Source: Dyadobacter fermentans (GTDB lineage: Bacteria; Bacteroidota; Bacteroidia; Cytophagales; Spirosomataceae). From it: a stretch of DNA of 64,000 nucleotides. Positions 26,396 through 34,929 of the stretch are shown here, in pieces (position 1 is the stretch's first letter; each line of letters begins with the position of its first letter). A program made the translations under genes and the position numbers. Below the pieces are notes generated by a model. The model made no database searches, had not been told where the DNA came from, and saw nothing but the letters and a program-made list of their open reading frames with translations. The stretch is from assembly GCF_019924045.1 (NCBI RefSeq), contig NZ_JAHXBN010000018.1, positions 310,001 to 374,000 of the forward strand. Reading direction: 5' to 3'.

Positions 26396-26406
26396 TGCAT
26401 CCGGGC

Positions 26407-26460
26407 AGAGCGACTCTTGATTTATTTCATATTTTTATTAGATAAATCAAACCCCGCTCT
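26407..26460 (+). promoter_or_regulatory. Nested inverted repeat just before the methyltransferase start
   Basis: Outer arms AGAGCG (26407-26412) and CGCTCT (26455-26460) and inner arms TTGATTTAT (26417-26425) and ATAAATCAA (26442-26450) are separated by 4 nt on each side, giving a symmetrical structure. It ends 3 bp before the ATG at 26464. It could be an operator, or in RNA a hairpin that hides the start region; it could also act on transcription from the lipoprotein gene. No U-tract follows. Confidence 0.5.
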
Positions 26461-26463
26461 ATC

Positions 26464-27504
26464 ATGAACACAGTACCTGAAACTCATCAGATAACCCCGT
26501 CGCGCATCATGGAGACCGCGACGGCTTTTTTTGCCTCCAAAGCGCTGCTGAGCGCTGTCAAACTGGGTGTTTTTACCGCGCTTTCAGGCAAGTCCCTCTC
26601 CGGTAAGGAGATCCAGAAGGTGTTAAATTTGCACGATCGCGGCGTTTACGATTTCCTGGATGCCCTTGTGGCGCTGGGCTTTTTAAACCGTGAAGGTTTG
26701 CTGGAAACAGCCCGCTATACCAATGCTCCCGAAACCGAAGTGTTTCTCGACCGGAACAAGCCTTCCTACATCGGCGGGTTCGTCGAAATGGCCAACGACC
26801 GCCTCTACCCGTTCTGGGGCTCGCTGGAAGAAGCTCTGCTAACCGGCCAGCCGCAGAATGAAATCAAGCACACGGGCAAGTCGGTTTTTGAAGAGCTTTA
26901 CGCCAAACCGGAGCGCCTGAAACAGTTTATGGATGCGATGTCCGGTATTTCGATCGGCAATTTCATGGCGCTCTCGCGGAAGTTTGATTTTTCGCCCTAC
27001 TCCACGTTATGCGATATTGGCGGTGCTGCTGCGGTGCTGTCGGTGGAAGTGGCCCGCCAAAATCCGAACATGTCCTGCACGTCGGCCGATCTGCCGGCTG
27101 TCGAGCCTATCGCAAAGGAATACATTGCGGCCAAGGGTATGAACGGGCGTATCAGCACGGTCAATATCGATTTTTTCAAAGATGAGTTTCCCAAAGCGGA
27201 TGTGATCACCATGGGCATGATCCTGCACGACTGGGACCTTGCCAACAAAAAAATGCTGATCCGGAAAGCCTACAATGCCTTGCCGGAAGGTGGTGCCTTC
27301 ATCGCGATCGAAGCGCTGATCGACGACGATCGCCGCAAAAATGCATTCGGCCTGCTGATGTCCCTCAATATGCTGATCGAATTCGGGGTAGCGTTCGATT
27401 TTACGGGCGCGGATTTCGAAAAATGGACGAAAGAGGCCGGTTTCCGCAGGGTCGAAGTCATTCCGCTCGCAGGGCCGTCCAGTGCGGCGATTGCTTATAA
27501 GTAA
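26464..27504 (+). CDS. SAM-dependent O-methyltransferase
   Basis: 346 aa, ATG start, the normal length for the Methyltransf_2 (plant/bacterial small-molecule O-methyltransferase) family. An N-terminal winged-helix dimerisation domain (residues about 10-95) precedes a Rossmann fold. The SAM site is LCDIGGAAAVLSVEVA, with the acidic ribose-binding residue in TSADLPAV, and the catalytic base is probably His in MILHDWD. These enzymes methylate hydroxyls of phenolics, polyketides or quinone-like substrates; the substrate is unknown. No biosynthetic neighbours are visible, so it is probably an isolated tailoring or detoxifying enzyme. A nested dyad directly precedes the start. Confidence 0.9.
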   Translation: MNTVPETHQITPSRIMETATAFFASKALLSAVKLGVFTALSGKSLSGKEIQKVLNLHDRGVYDFLDALVALGFLNREGLLETARYTNAPETEVFLDRNKPSYIGGFVEMANDRLYPFWGSLEEALLTGQPQNEIKHTGKSVFEELYAKPERLKQFMDAMSGISIGNFMALSRKFDFSPYSTLCDIGGAAAVLSVEVARQNPNMSCTSADLPAVEPIAKEYIAAKGMNGRISTVNIDFFKDEFPKADVITMGMILHDWDLANKKMLIRKAYNALPEGGAFIAIEALIDDDRRKNAFGLLMSLNMLIEFGVAFDFTGADFEKWTKEAGFRRVEVIPLAGPSSAAIAYK

Positions 27505-27545
27505 GGTGTCGTGACCGGCGACGGATGACCATGGATTATGATTAT

Positions 27546-27847
27546 GTCATGGGTAGTCATGGGTAGTCATGGGTAGTCATGGGTGGTCATTGGTAGTCAC
27601 GTGTAGTCATGTGTGGTCAGGAATAGTCAATGAAAGACAACACTTGACGATACATGACCACCCATGACAATACTTGACAGTACATGACAACACCTGACCA
27701 CACTTGACAATACATGACCACCCATGACAATACCTGACAACACCTGACCACAAATGACAACACCTGACCACGCTTCACCACTACCGTCCCAAAAATGCAA
27801 TCGGCGGTCAGCGGTCGGCGGTCCATGGTCCATGGTCCATGGTCAGC
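27546..27847. repeat. Compound intergenic repeat A: 23 phased decamers plus heptamers
   Basis: Gap between the methyltransferase and the sulfatase (27505-27983). From 27546 to 27635 there are nine 10-bp units starting GTCA (GTCATGGGTA type). From 27636 to 27775 fourteen units follow in the opposite sense (GACCACCCAT type), all exactly in phase, so the block is a large inverted repeat with the turn at about 27635. From 27799 to 27847 come heptamers GGTCNNN (GGTCAGC, GGTCGGC, GGTCCAT x3). No gene is seen here; long open frames across the block are by-products of the 10-bp period. Confidence 0.9.
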
Positions 27848-27919
27848 CGCAGGCCCCCCAATACCGTTAACTAATAAATTCTCTTCAAATCGGTTAAGTT
27901 CTTCTACAACTTCTCTTAA

Positions 27920-27958
27920 ACACTAAAACTAGTTCGATTTCACAACTGATTTTAGTGT
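27920..27958 (+). promoter_or_regulatory. Inverted repeat upstream of the sulfatase gene
   Basis: ACACTAAAACTAGTT (27920-27934) faces AACTGATTTTAGTGT (27944-27958): 13 of 15 positions pair, with a 9-nt centre. It lies 25 bp before the ATG at 27984. It may be an operator or a 5'-UTR hairpin. The rest of the gap from 27848 is A/T-rich leader without a recognisable -7 element. Confidence 0.5.
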
Positions 27959-27983
27959 CATCTTCAATTCAACAACCACAAAA

Positions 27984-29507
27984 ATGACTTTTAAAGAACG
28001 CCTTAGTAACCTCTCCGGCAAACCGGACATTCTCATCATCCTGACCGACCAGGAAAGAGCTACCCAACATTTCCCCGAAAACTGGGAGCAGGACAATCTC
28101 AAAACACTTACATTCCTGAAAAAGAATGGTTTCAGCTTCGACAGGGCATTTTGCAACACCTGTATGTGCTCGCCCAGCCGGTCGACGCTGCTCACCGGGC
28201 TCTACCCTGCCCAGCATCATGTGACGCAGACCCTCACGGAAGGCGGCAGGTATTCACCGGCTGAAATCGAGCTGGACAATACCCTGCCCAATATCGCCCG
28301 TATGCTTTTTGAAGAAGGCTATGACGTGCAATACCGGGGAAAATGGCACGTCAGCAAAGGTTCGGATGGCGGCAGCCCCGCGGCTTCCGACATTGCGATG
28401 TACGGTTTCAGGGGCTGGATCGCGCCCGATGCGGGTGAGGACACCGCCCCGGAGAATTTCGGTGGCGGATTTGCCAATCACGATAAGGCATATGTGCAGC
28501 AGGCCATAGCGTACCTGCAAAGCGTCCGTGAAAGAAGGCAAAAAGGCGACAAGCAAGCCTACTGCCTCGTGGTGTCGCTCGTGAATCCGCATGATGTGCT
28601 TTGTTATCCCAAAGGCTTCAATTATGGCTACGGCAACGATTTTCTGAACGGCCCGATTCAACTTCCGGCGACCGTTGATGAAGACCTTGCCACCAACAAC
28701 AAACCCTCCGCGCAGGCGCAAGTGAAAGCGACGGGCGCATTGAGCCTGGGCCCGCTCAACACCCAGGAGAAGCAAACCAACTACATTAACTTCTACGGAA
28801 ATCTGCTGCGCGTGGTTGACACGGAGATCGGCTTCCTCATCAAAGAGCTTTACCAGGAAGTGGACGGAAGCAAACTGGCCGACCAGGCGCTGGTAATCCG
28901 GCTTGCCGACCATGGCGAAATGGGTATGGCGCACGGCGGTATGCGGCAAAAAGCATTTGTAGTTTATGAAGAAGCCACGCGGATTCCGATGGTGATTTCC
29001 AATCCGGTCCTTTTCCCGGAAAATGCCAGTCACAAATCTACCGAGCACCTGTCGTCGCTGATCGATATCCTGCCTACCATCGCCGAAATCGCCGGGGCAG
29101 CGGCGCCGCAGGGAATCAGAGGGACGAGCCTGATGCCCTTGCTGGAAGAAGATAAACCGGTGCAGGAAGCGATTCTTTTTACTTTCGACGATACCAAAGC
29201 CAGCGCTTCCAACAAACCCAGCGTGGTGAAAGCCGCTAACCGCATCCGCGCCGTGCGCACGAAAGACTGGAAATACACGCATTACTTCGATGCCCTCGGC
29301 GGTTACCCGGATGAATACGAGCTGTACGACCTCCGGCAACCCGACGCCACGGAATACGAAAACCTCGCCCACAAACCCGAGTTCGCCGAAATTCGAAAGA
29401 AGATGGCATTGCTGCTCGAAGAACAGGTGAGGCAGAAGCTCCTGCTTAACCCCGAGCCATTCGATAAGGAGAAATTCCTGGAATGGTACGAGCGGCAGGG
29501 GGAGTAA
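27984..29507 (+). CDS. Type I sulfatase
   Basis: 507 aa, ATG start. The active-site motif CSPSRSTLLTG places the formylglycine precursor at C62, with preceding metal ligands in ILIILTDQE and later ones in LADHGEMGMAHGG. The size and the pieces NPHDVL, HLSSLIDILPTIAEIAG and RAVRTKDWKYTHY are typical of arylsulfatase/choline-sulfatase-like enzymes. It needs a formylglycine-generating maturase, which is not in this window. Unusually for a Bacteroidota glycan sulfatase there is no signal peptide: the protein begins MTFKERLSNLSGKPD and goes straight into the fold, suggesting a cytoplasmic enzyme. The substrate is unknown. Confidence 0.93.
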   Translation: MTFKERLSNLSGKPDILIILTDQERATQHFPENWEQDNLKTLTFLKKNGFSFDRAFCNTCMCSPSRSTLLTGLYPAQHHVTQTLTEGGRYSPAEIELDNTLPNIARMLFEEGYDVQYRGKWHVSKGSDGGSPAASDIAMYGFRGWIAPDAGEDTAPENFGGGFANHDKAYVQQAIAYLQSVRERRQKGDKQAYCLVVSLVNPHDVLCYPKGFNYGYGNDFLNGPIQLPATVDEDLATNNKPSAQAQVKATGALSLGPLNTQEKQTNYINFYGNLLRVVDTEIGFLIKELYQEVDGSKLADQALVIRLADHGEMGMAHGGMRQKAFVVYEEATRIPMVISNPVLFPENASHKSTEHLSSLIDILPTIAEIAGAAAPQGIRGTSLMPLLEEDKPVQEAILFTFDDTKASASNKPSVVKAANRIRAVRTKDWKYTHYFDALGGYPDEYELYDLRQPDATEYENLAHKPEFAEIRKKMALLLEEQVRQKLLLNPEPFDKEKFLEWYERQGE

Positions 29508-29521
29508 CGAGGGGGCGGGCC

Positions 29522-29670
<149 letters not shown>

Positions 29671-29796
29671 GAACATCCCCCACTTGCAAAACGTTCATTT
29701 TCGAACAGAATCACCGACACATTACCCTGTAAATCAATACGTTAAAATTCAGGAATAAATTTTGCAAAGCACGTCCCGAACCCAATCCGGACTCCT

Positions 29797-32178
29797 ATGC
29801 TTAAAAACTATCTCAAACTGGCTTTTCGTAACCTGGTTAAAGACAAATTTTACAGCCTGATCAACATTCTCGGGCTTACCATCGGCGTTACCTGCGGCAT
29901 GCTGCTGTTTCTGTACGTGGTGGACGAGCTAAGTTATGACCGGTACCACGAAAAAGCCTCGCGGATATACCGGATTGTTTCTTACATCCGTGAACCCGAC
30001 AAAATCAACAAATGGGTTAGCACGCAACCGCCGCTTGTCAAAACGCTGAAACAGGATTACCCTTTCGTGGAAAACTACGTGCGGTTTTTCTCTAATGGCC
30101 GAATGGCATTCCGGCAAGGCGAGCGCCGGTTTTACGAGGAAGATGTCTACGCCGTCGATTCCACTGTCTTCGATGTTTTTACGTACCATTTCATAGAAGG
30201 TAATGCCAAAGCGTTACAACAGCCGGGCAGCGTGGTACTCACACGGCGCGTCGCCGAACGCTTTTTCGGCAAATCGCCAGCCCTGGGCCAGATACTTCAA
30301 ACCAACGATAGTACCTCCTACAAGGTCACCGGCGTGATCGAAGACGTGCCGAAGAATTCGCATTTCACATTCAATGCACTGGTATCGCTCGACCAGAACC
30401 AGCGCAACGCAGACGGATGGGGCGGGTTTTATATCAACAGCTATTTGCTGCTGTCTAAAAACGCCGACCTGAAAAAACTAGAAGCGGGCTTCCCCGGCCT
30501 TTATGAGAAATATATGTCGGGGATTTTCAAACGGATGGGCATTCATATTACCTACCAGATGCAGCCGCTCACGAGCATTCATTTGTATTCCAAGTTCGAT
30601 GGCGAGTCCAACGGCGACATTGGTTACGTGTACACGTTCAGCGTGGTGGCATTCTTTATGCTTTTGATTGCCAGCATCAACTATATGAACCTCGCCACGG
30701 CGCAGTCGGCCCGGCGGGCAAAGGAAGTGGGCTTGCGAAAAGTAATGGGCTCGCTCAAAGGCGCACTGATCCGCCAGTTTCTCACAGAATCCATTCTGAT
30801 TACGCTCATTTCCCTGGTAGCCAGCCTCATTCTGGTGGCATTGCTGCTGCCATTTTTTAATAATGTGTCCGGCAAGGCGATCAGCTACATGCAATTGCTA
30901 AGCCCACAGTTTATGCTCATAGCGCTGGCCGTAGTGGTGTTTACCGGGCTGGTCAGCGGCAGCTACCCGGCATTCTACCTGTCGTCGTTCGAACCTGCCA
31001 GCGTATTGAAAGGCACATTTAAGGCGCGGGGAGGCGGATTTTTCAGGAAGGCGCTGGTAGTGACCCAGTTTTCGATCTCGCTGATCATGCTGATTTGCAC
31101 CTGGATCGTCTACCAGCAGCTTAATTACATGCGCAACAAAGACATGGGGTACGACCGCGAGCAGGTGCTGACGATCGACTACCAGGACGGTCAGCCGAAA
31201 GACAAATACAATGCATTCCGAAAAGAACTGCTCGATAACCCGAATATCCAGAGCGTCGCATCCGCGTCGGCGCCGGTGAGTAACATCGGCGGCAGGATCA
31301 TTTTCACCGTCGAGTCGAACACGGGAATGAAGGAAATGGGTTTTAAACCGACGGCGATCGATCACGATTACCTCAAAACAATGGGCATGAAACTCGTGGC
31401 AGGCCGGAATTTTTCGGACGAATTGCCTGCTGATACCGCCAACAGCGTGCTGGTCAATGAGGCTGCCGTGAAGCGGATGAACTGGAAAGACCCGATCGGC
31501 AAGAAGGTTATCCTCGGTACCGTGCCGGCCGACGGCAAAAACCCGCCGCCAACAACCCAGGTAGCCGGTGTGGTGCGTGATTTTCACCAACAGTCGCTCT
31601 ATAACCCGATCGAGCCGATGATTATGGTTTACCGCCGGGCCAATGGTGTGATTCACATAAAAATCAAAACCCGGAATACCACCGAAACCCTGGAATACAT
31701 TGGTAAAAAATGGCAGCAAACTTACCCCGACAAGCTGTTTGAATACCGTTTCCTCGACCAGGATTTCGAGAATGCCTACCATGCCGACGAGCTGCGCGGA
31801 AAGATTTGCACGGCATTTTCCGGCCTCACGATCCTCATCGCCTGCCTCGGGCTATTTGGCCTCGCGACCTTCACAACCGAGCAGCGCGTGAAGGAAATAG
31901 GCGTCCGGAAAGTGTTGGGCGGCTCGGTTTCCAGCGTGGTACTGCTGCTGTCCAGGGACTTTACACGGCTCGTGCTGCTCTCCTTCCCGATTGCGATACC
32001 GGTGGCCTATTTTGCGATGAACCGTTGGTTGCAGAGCTTCCCTTACAAGGCGGATATGAGCGTCTGGATCTTTATCGCTTCCTGCATTGCGACACTGCTG
32101 ATATGCTGGATGACCGTCATTTACCAATCGCTGAAAGCGGCATTGGCCAATCCGGTCAAATCGCTGCGTTCGGAATGA
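29797..32178 (+). CDS. MacB/FtsX-type ABC transporter permease
   Basis: 793 aa, ATG start. The layout is the usual one for this Bacteroidota family: an N-terminal basic stretch and helix (MLKNYLKLAFRNLVKDKFYS, then LINILGLTIGVTCGMLLFLY), a periplasmic MacB_PCD domain, three helices around residues 285-400, a second periplasmic domain, and a C-terminal FtsX domain with ACLGLFGLATFTTEQRVKEI and GVRKVLG. It works with an ATPase encoded elsewhere, probably in efflux or mechanotransmission; the substrate is unknown. It stands alone, with repeat B upstream and a convergent antiporter gene 16 bp downstream. Confidence 0.92.
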   Translation: MLKNYLKLAFRNLVKDKFYSLINILGLTIGVTCGMLLFLYVVDELSYDRYHEKASRIYRIVSYIREPDKINKWVSTQPPLVKTLKQDYPFVENYVRFFSNGRMAFRQGERRFYEEDVYAVDSTVFDVFTYHFIEGNAKALQQPGSVVLTRRVAERFFGKSPALGQILQTNDSTSYKVTGVIEDVPKNSHFTFNALVSLDQNQRNADGWGGFYINSYLLLSKNADLKKLEAGFPGLYEKYMSGIFKRMGIHITYQMQPLTSIHLYSKFDGESNGDIGYVYTFSVVAFFMLLIASINYMNLATAQSARRAKEVGLRKVMGSLKGALIRQFLTESILITLISLVASLILVALLLPFFNNVSGKAISYMQLLSPQFMLIALAVVVFTGLVSGSYPAFYLSSFEPASVLKGTFKARGGGFFRKALVVTQFSISLIMLICTWIVYQQLNYMRNKDMGYDREQVLTIDYQDGQPKDKYNAFRKELLDNPNIQSVASASAPVSNIGGRIIFTVESNTGMKEMGFKPTAIDHDYLKTMGMKLVAGRNFSDELPADTANSVLVNEAAVKRMNWKDPIGKKVILGTVPADGKNPPPTTQVAGVVRDFHQQSLYNPIEPMIMVYRRANGVIHIKIKTRNTTETLEYIGKKWQQTYPDKLFEYRFLDQDFENAYHADELRGKICTAFSGLTILIACLGLFGLATFTTEQRVKEIGVRKVLGGSVSSVVLLLSRDFTRLVLLSFPIAIPVAYFAMNRWLQSFPYKADMSVWIFIASCIATLLICWMTVIYQSLKAALANPVKSLRSE

Positions 32179-32194
32179 TGCATTCGGAGAGCAA

Positions 32195-33775
32195 TCACTG
32201 CATTTTTAACCGTTCTTCTTCGAGGTCAATCAGGAAAAGCTGTTCCCGGATGATTTCTTCATCCATGGCAGGATCCTTATTGGCCTCGACAATATACTGG
32301 CGCTGGCTTTCGAGCATTTCGAGGAATATCACTTTGGTTTTCTGGTTCATCCACTCGTCGTCCGACGCTTTCAGCTTCTCCTCCCAATGCTGCAAAAGCT
32401 TCCGCATGCCGTCGTGGCCATCGAAATCGCGCTCGTACTTGCGCCGCAGGAATGCATAGGTATGCTCGCGCAGGGCCTGTTTCAGGCGCTTCCGCATATC
32501 CTCGGGTGATTCGCTCGCCAGACGTTCGAAAATGTTGGCTCGCTCGATGATGTACGGTAACGTGAGGCCCTGTACGAGCAGCGTGAGCAGGATTACCACG
32601 AAAGTGATGAACAGTATCAGGTTGCGGTACGGAAACTCGGTTCCGTCGGCCAGCATTACCGGTATCGACAGCGCCGCAGCCAGCGATACCACGCCACGCA
32701 TCCCCGTCCAACCCAGGAACATCGGAATGAGCCATTGCCTTCGCCGGGAGCTCGCGCGGGGTACCACGCCCGGCCGGAATATCATCGTGGCGATCATGGC
32801 CGCATAAGAGCTGATCAACCTCGCTACCACCAGCACACCCGTTACCAATGCGCCGTAGCCGATTGCCGTCTGCAATGGAATGCCCTTCAACCTCAGTCCC
32901 TCTACGATCTCGGGGAGTTCCAGGCCAATCAACAGAAATACAATGCCATTGAGAATAAATACGAAGCTTTCCCAAACGCTGTAACCGCGGATACGGCTTG
33001 AACTGCTCAGAAATTGCAGGCGCCGGTTAGCCATAAACAACCCTCCGCTCACCACCGCCAGCACGCCTGAGCTATGCAGTTGCTCGGCTATCCAGTAAAG
33101 AAAATAGGGTTCTATTAATGTAAATGCAATATCCGAGGGGGCATCGGTGGGCAAACGCCTGTGTGCCTGTACAAAAAGCCAGCCCAGCCCCAGCCCGATA
33201 CCCACGCCCCCGATCACCATCCAGAAAAAACTCAGCGTCGCATCCTGCCATACAAATTGCCCCGAAGCCACCGCCAGCAATGCGAAACGGAAAATAATAA
33301 GCGACGAAGCGTCGTTCAGCAGGCTTTCGCCTTCCAGAACGGCCGAAGTAGAAGTCGGGATCTTCACAAAACGGGTAATGGCACCGATGCTAACCGCATC
33401 CGGCGGCGAGACAATGCCGCCCAGCAGGAAGCCCAACGCCAGGGTAAACCCCGGGATGAAATGGCTCGTAACAACGGCTACGGACAGTGCGGTAAAGAAA
33501 ACCACCAGAAACGCAAAGCTGCTGATGATCCGCCACCACTTTTTCATCTCCTTGAAAGAGATTGTCCAGGTCGCTTCAAAAAGCAGCGGCGGGAGCATAA
33601 TGAAAAAGATCAGGTCCGGATCAATTTTAACCACAGGCAGGCCCGGCGCAAGGCTCGTCAGCAATCCGGCCACGACGAGTAATATCGGATAGGCAACCCG
33701 CAGCTTGTTGGCCAGCATCCCAAGCAGGACAACCGCGGCGACCATCGCCAGCAAAAACGGTAAAATACTATGCAT
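32195..33775 (-). CDS. CPA1-family Na+/H+ antiporter (NhaP type)
   Basis: 526 aa from the ATG at 33775; a TTG 27 bp upstream is less likely. About twelve membrane helices, with the family signatures FFIMLPPLLFEATW, GGIVSPPDAVSIGAI and the conserved ion-site region LEGESLLNDASSLI, then MRGVVSLAAALSIP. A cytoplasmic, charged, helical tail of about 110 residues follows (MRKRLKQALREH to the end), as in many CPA1 exchangers. It exchanges Na+ (or K+) for H+ at the inner membrane for pH and salt homeostasis. Monocistronic; divergent from the phosphatase gene. Confidence 0.93.
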   Translation of the reverse strand: MHSILPFLLAMVAAVVLLGMLANKLRVAYPILLVVAGLLTSLAPGLPVVKIDPDLIFFIMLPPLLFEATWTISFKEMKKWWRIISSFAFLVVFFTALSVAVVTSHFIPGFTLALGFLLGGIVSPPDAVSIGAITRFVKIPTSTSAVLEGESLLNDASSLIIFRFALLAVASGQFVWQDATLSFFWMVIGGVGIGLGLGWLFVQAHRRLPTDAPSDIAFTLIEPYFLYWIAEQLHSSGVLAVVSGGLFMANRRLQFLSSSSRIRGYSVWESFVFILNGIVFLLIGLELPEIVEGLRLKGIPLQTAIGYGALVTGVLVVARLISSYAAMIATMIFRPGVVPRASSRRRQWLIPMFLGWTGMRGVVSLAAALSIPVMLADGTEFPYRNLILFITFVVILLTLLVQGLTLPYIIERANIFERLASESPEDMRKRLKQALREHTYAFLRRKYERDFDGHDGMRKLLQHWEEKLKASDDEWMNQKTKVIFLEMLESQRQYIVEANKDPAMDEEIIREQLFLIDLEEERLKMQ

Positions 33776-33926
33776 GAAAATCGGGGTTTCTTGATCATGC
33801 AAAATAGAAAAACGCGCCGAATCCGGCGGTCTTTCTAAACCTAATTCCCGGGTATTCTGTTGCTGATTTTATACCGGCGCATTGTAAAAAGCAAAATACA
33901 GCGCATTCTCACATCAACAACCTATC

Positions 33927-34874
33927 ATGTACACCCGTCCATACAGCAATACCCTCGTCAAAATGCCACGGTTCCGAACCTGGTGGCTCTATGCAGCACT
34001 CGGCAGTTTTATGTTTTCCTGCAAAGTAAGCGTGCCCCCTGAACACGACGGGAAGGCGGCCTACCACAACCTCCTTTCCCACGGCGACTCGGCTGTGGTA
34101 GCGCAGCGTTACCTGGGCTTGGAAAATACCGTCAATTTGAGGGACCTTGGCGGGCTGCGGACCCTCGACGGCAAAACCGTTCGAAAAGGGATGATTTACC
34201 GGTCCGACAATTTATCAAAACTCGAATCGAAGCAATTCAACCAATTCAATGCGCTGCGCATTGCCAGCGTGTACGACCTCCGCACCGACCATGAAATTGA
34301 GGGCAAAGAAGATCATTTGCCATCCAATGTACACTACCGGCATACGCCCGTCGTGGAAGATAACGCCGGGGAAATCAAGGGGTTGAAAAAACGCGTACTC
34401 AATGGAAAAATCACCGAGCAGCAGGCGAAGGACATGACCGCCAAGTTCTACGCCGACGCAGTGACCGTTCACGTAGGAGCAGTGAAGGCGATTTTAAACG
34501 ACATTACCGCCTCCGACCAGCCGGTACTCTACCACTGTTCGGCAGGGAAAGACCGGACAGGCATTGTCTCTGCATTGATTTTGTCCATTTTAAATGTCGA
34601 CCGGCAGCTGATCGTCGATGACTATATGCTATCCAACTACTACCGTCGCAGCCGGGCCGAAAAAACGCTGGGTAAGGCAAAGCTCGGCAGGATTATCAAG
34701 CCAAAACTGAATATGGACGCTATCGAGATCCTTTCGACTGTCGACGAACGCTTCATCCGCGCTACATTCAATGCCATCGACAGTACCTATGGCGGGATCG
34801 ATCCGTTCATCAAAAACCAGCTCGGAATCGACCAGGCAACCCGGCTGAAATTGATCGCCAAGTTTACCGAATGA
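33927..34874 (+). CDS. Tyrosine-protein-phosphatase-like lipoprotein
   Basis: 315 aa from the ATG at 33927; an ATG at 33963 is an equally plausible start and gives a tidier signal peptide (MPRFRTWWLYAALGSFMFSC), with a possible lipidated Cys. The P-loop HCSAGKDRTG (C204 from the first ATG) is the CX5R active site of the bacterial Y_phosphatase3 family, and NLRDLGGLRTLDGKTVRKG with YRSDNLSKL is the family N-terminal signature; the Asp loop is near VYDLRTD. It probably dephosphorylates protein or phosphoinositide substrates in the periplasm. Separated by 55 bp from the PCMD lipoprotein gene, so it may share a transcript. Confidence 0.9.
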   Translation: MYTRPYSNTLVKMPRFRTWWLYAALGSFMFSCKVSVPPEHDGKAAYHNLLSHGDSAVVAQRYLGLENTVNLRDLGGLRTLDGKTVRKGMIYRSDNLSKLESKQFNQFNALRIASVYDLRTDHEIEGKEDHLPSNVHYRHTPVVEDNAGEIKGLKKRVLNGKITEQQAKDMTAKFYADAVTVHVGAVKAILNDITASDQPVLYHCSAGKDRTGIVSALILSILNVDRQLIVDDYMLSNYYRRSRAEKTLGKAKLGRIIKPKLNMDAIEILSTVDERFIRATFNAIDSTYGGIDPFIKNQLGIDQATRLKLIAKFTE

Positions 34875-34929
34875 TCGATACACGCGGTGATAAAATTCCC
34901 CCGCGAAAAAAAATTGTTTAGTATTGCGT

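Noticed and set aside
27546..27847. CRISPR array or protein-coding gene in repeat A (long open frames of 68-69 codons)
   Set aside because: Units are 7 or 10 bp with no spacers. The open frames are a by-product of the 10-bp period repeating every 30 bp in frame, and their residues (VVMYCQVLSW-type) are pure repeats.
34884..34912. Terminator CGCGG...CCGCG followed by A-run before the PCMD gene
   Set aside because: The stem is only 5 bp with a long loop, and the A-run would serve only minus-strand transcription, where no gene ends.
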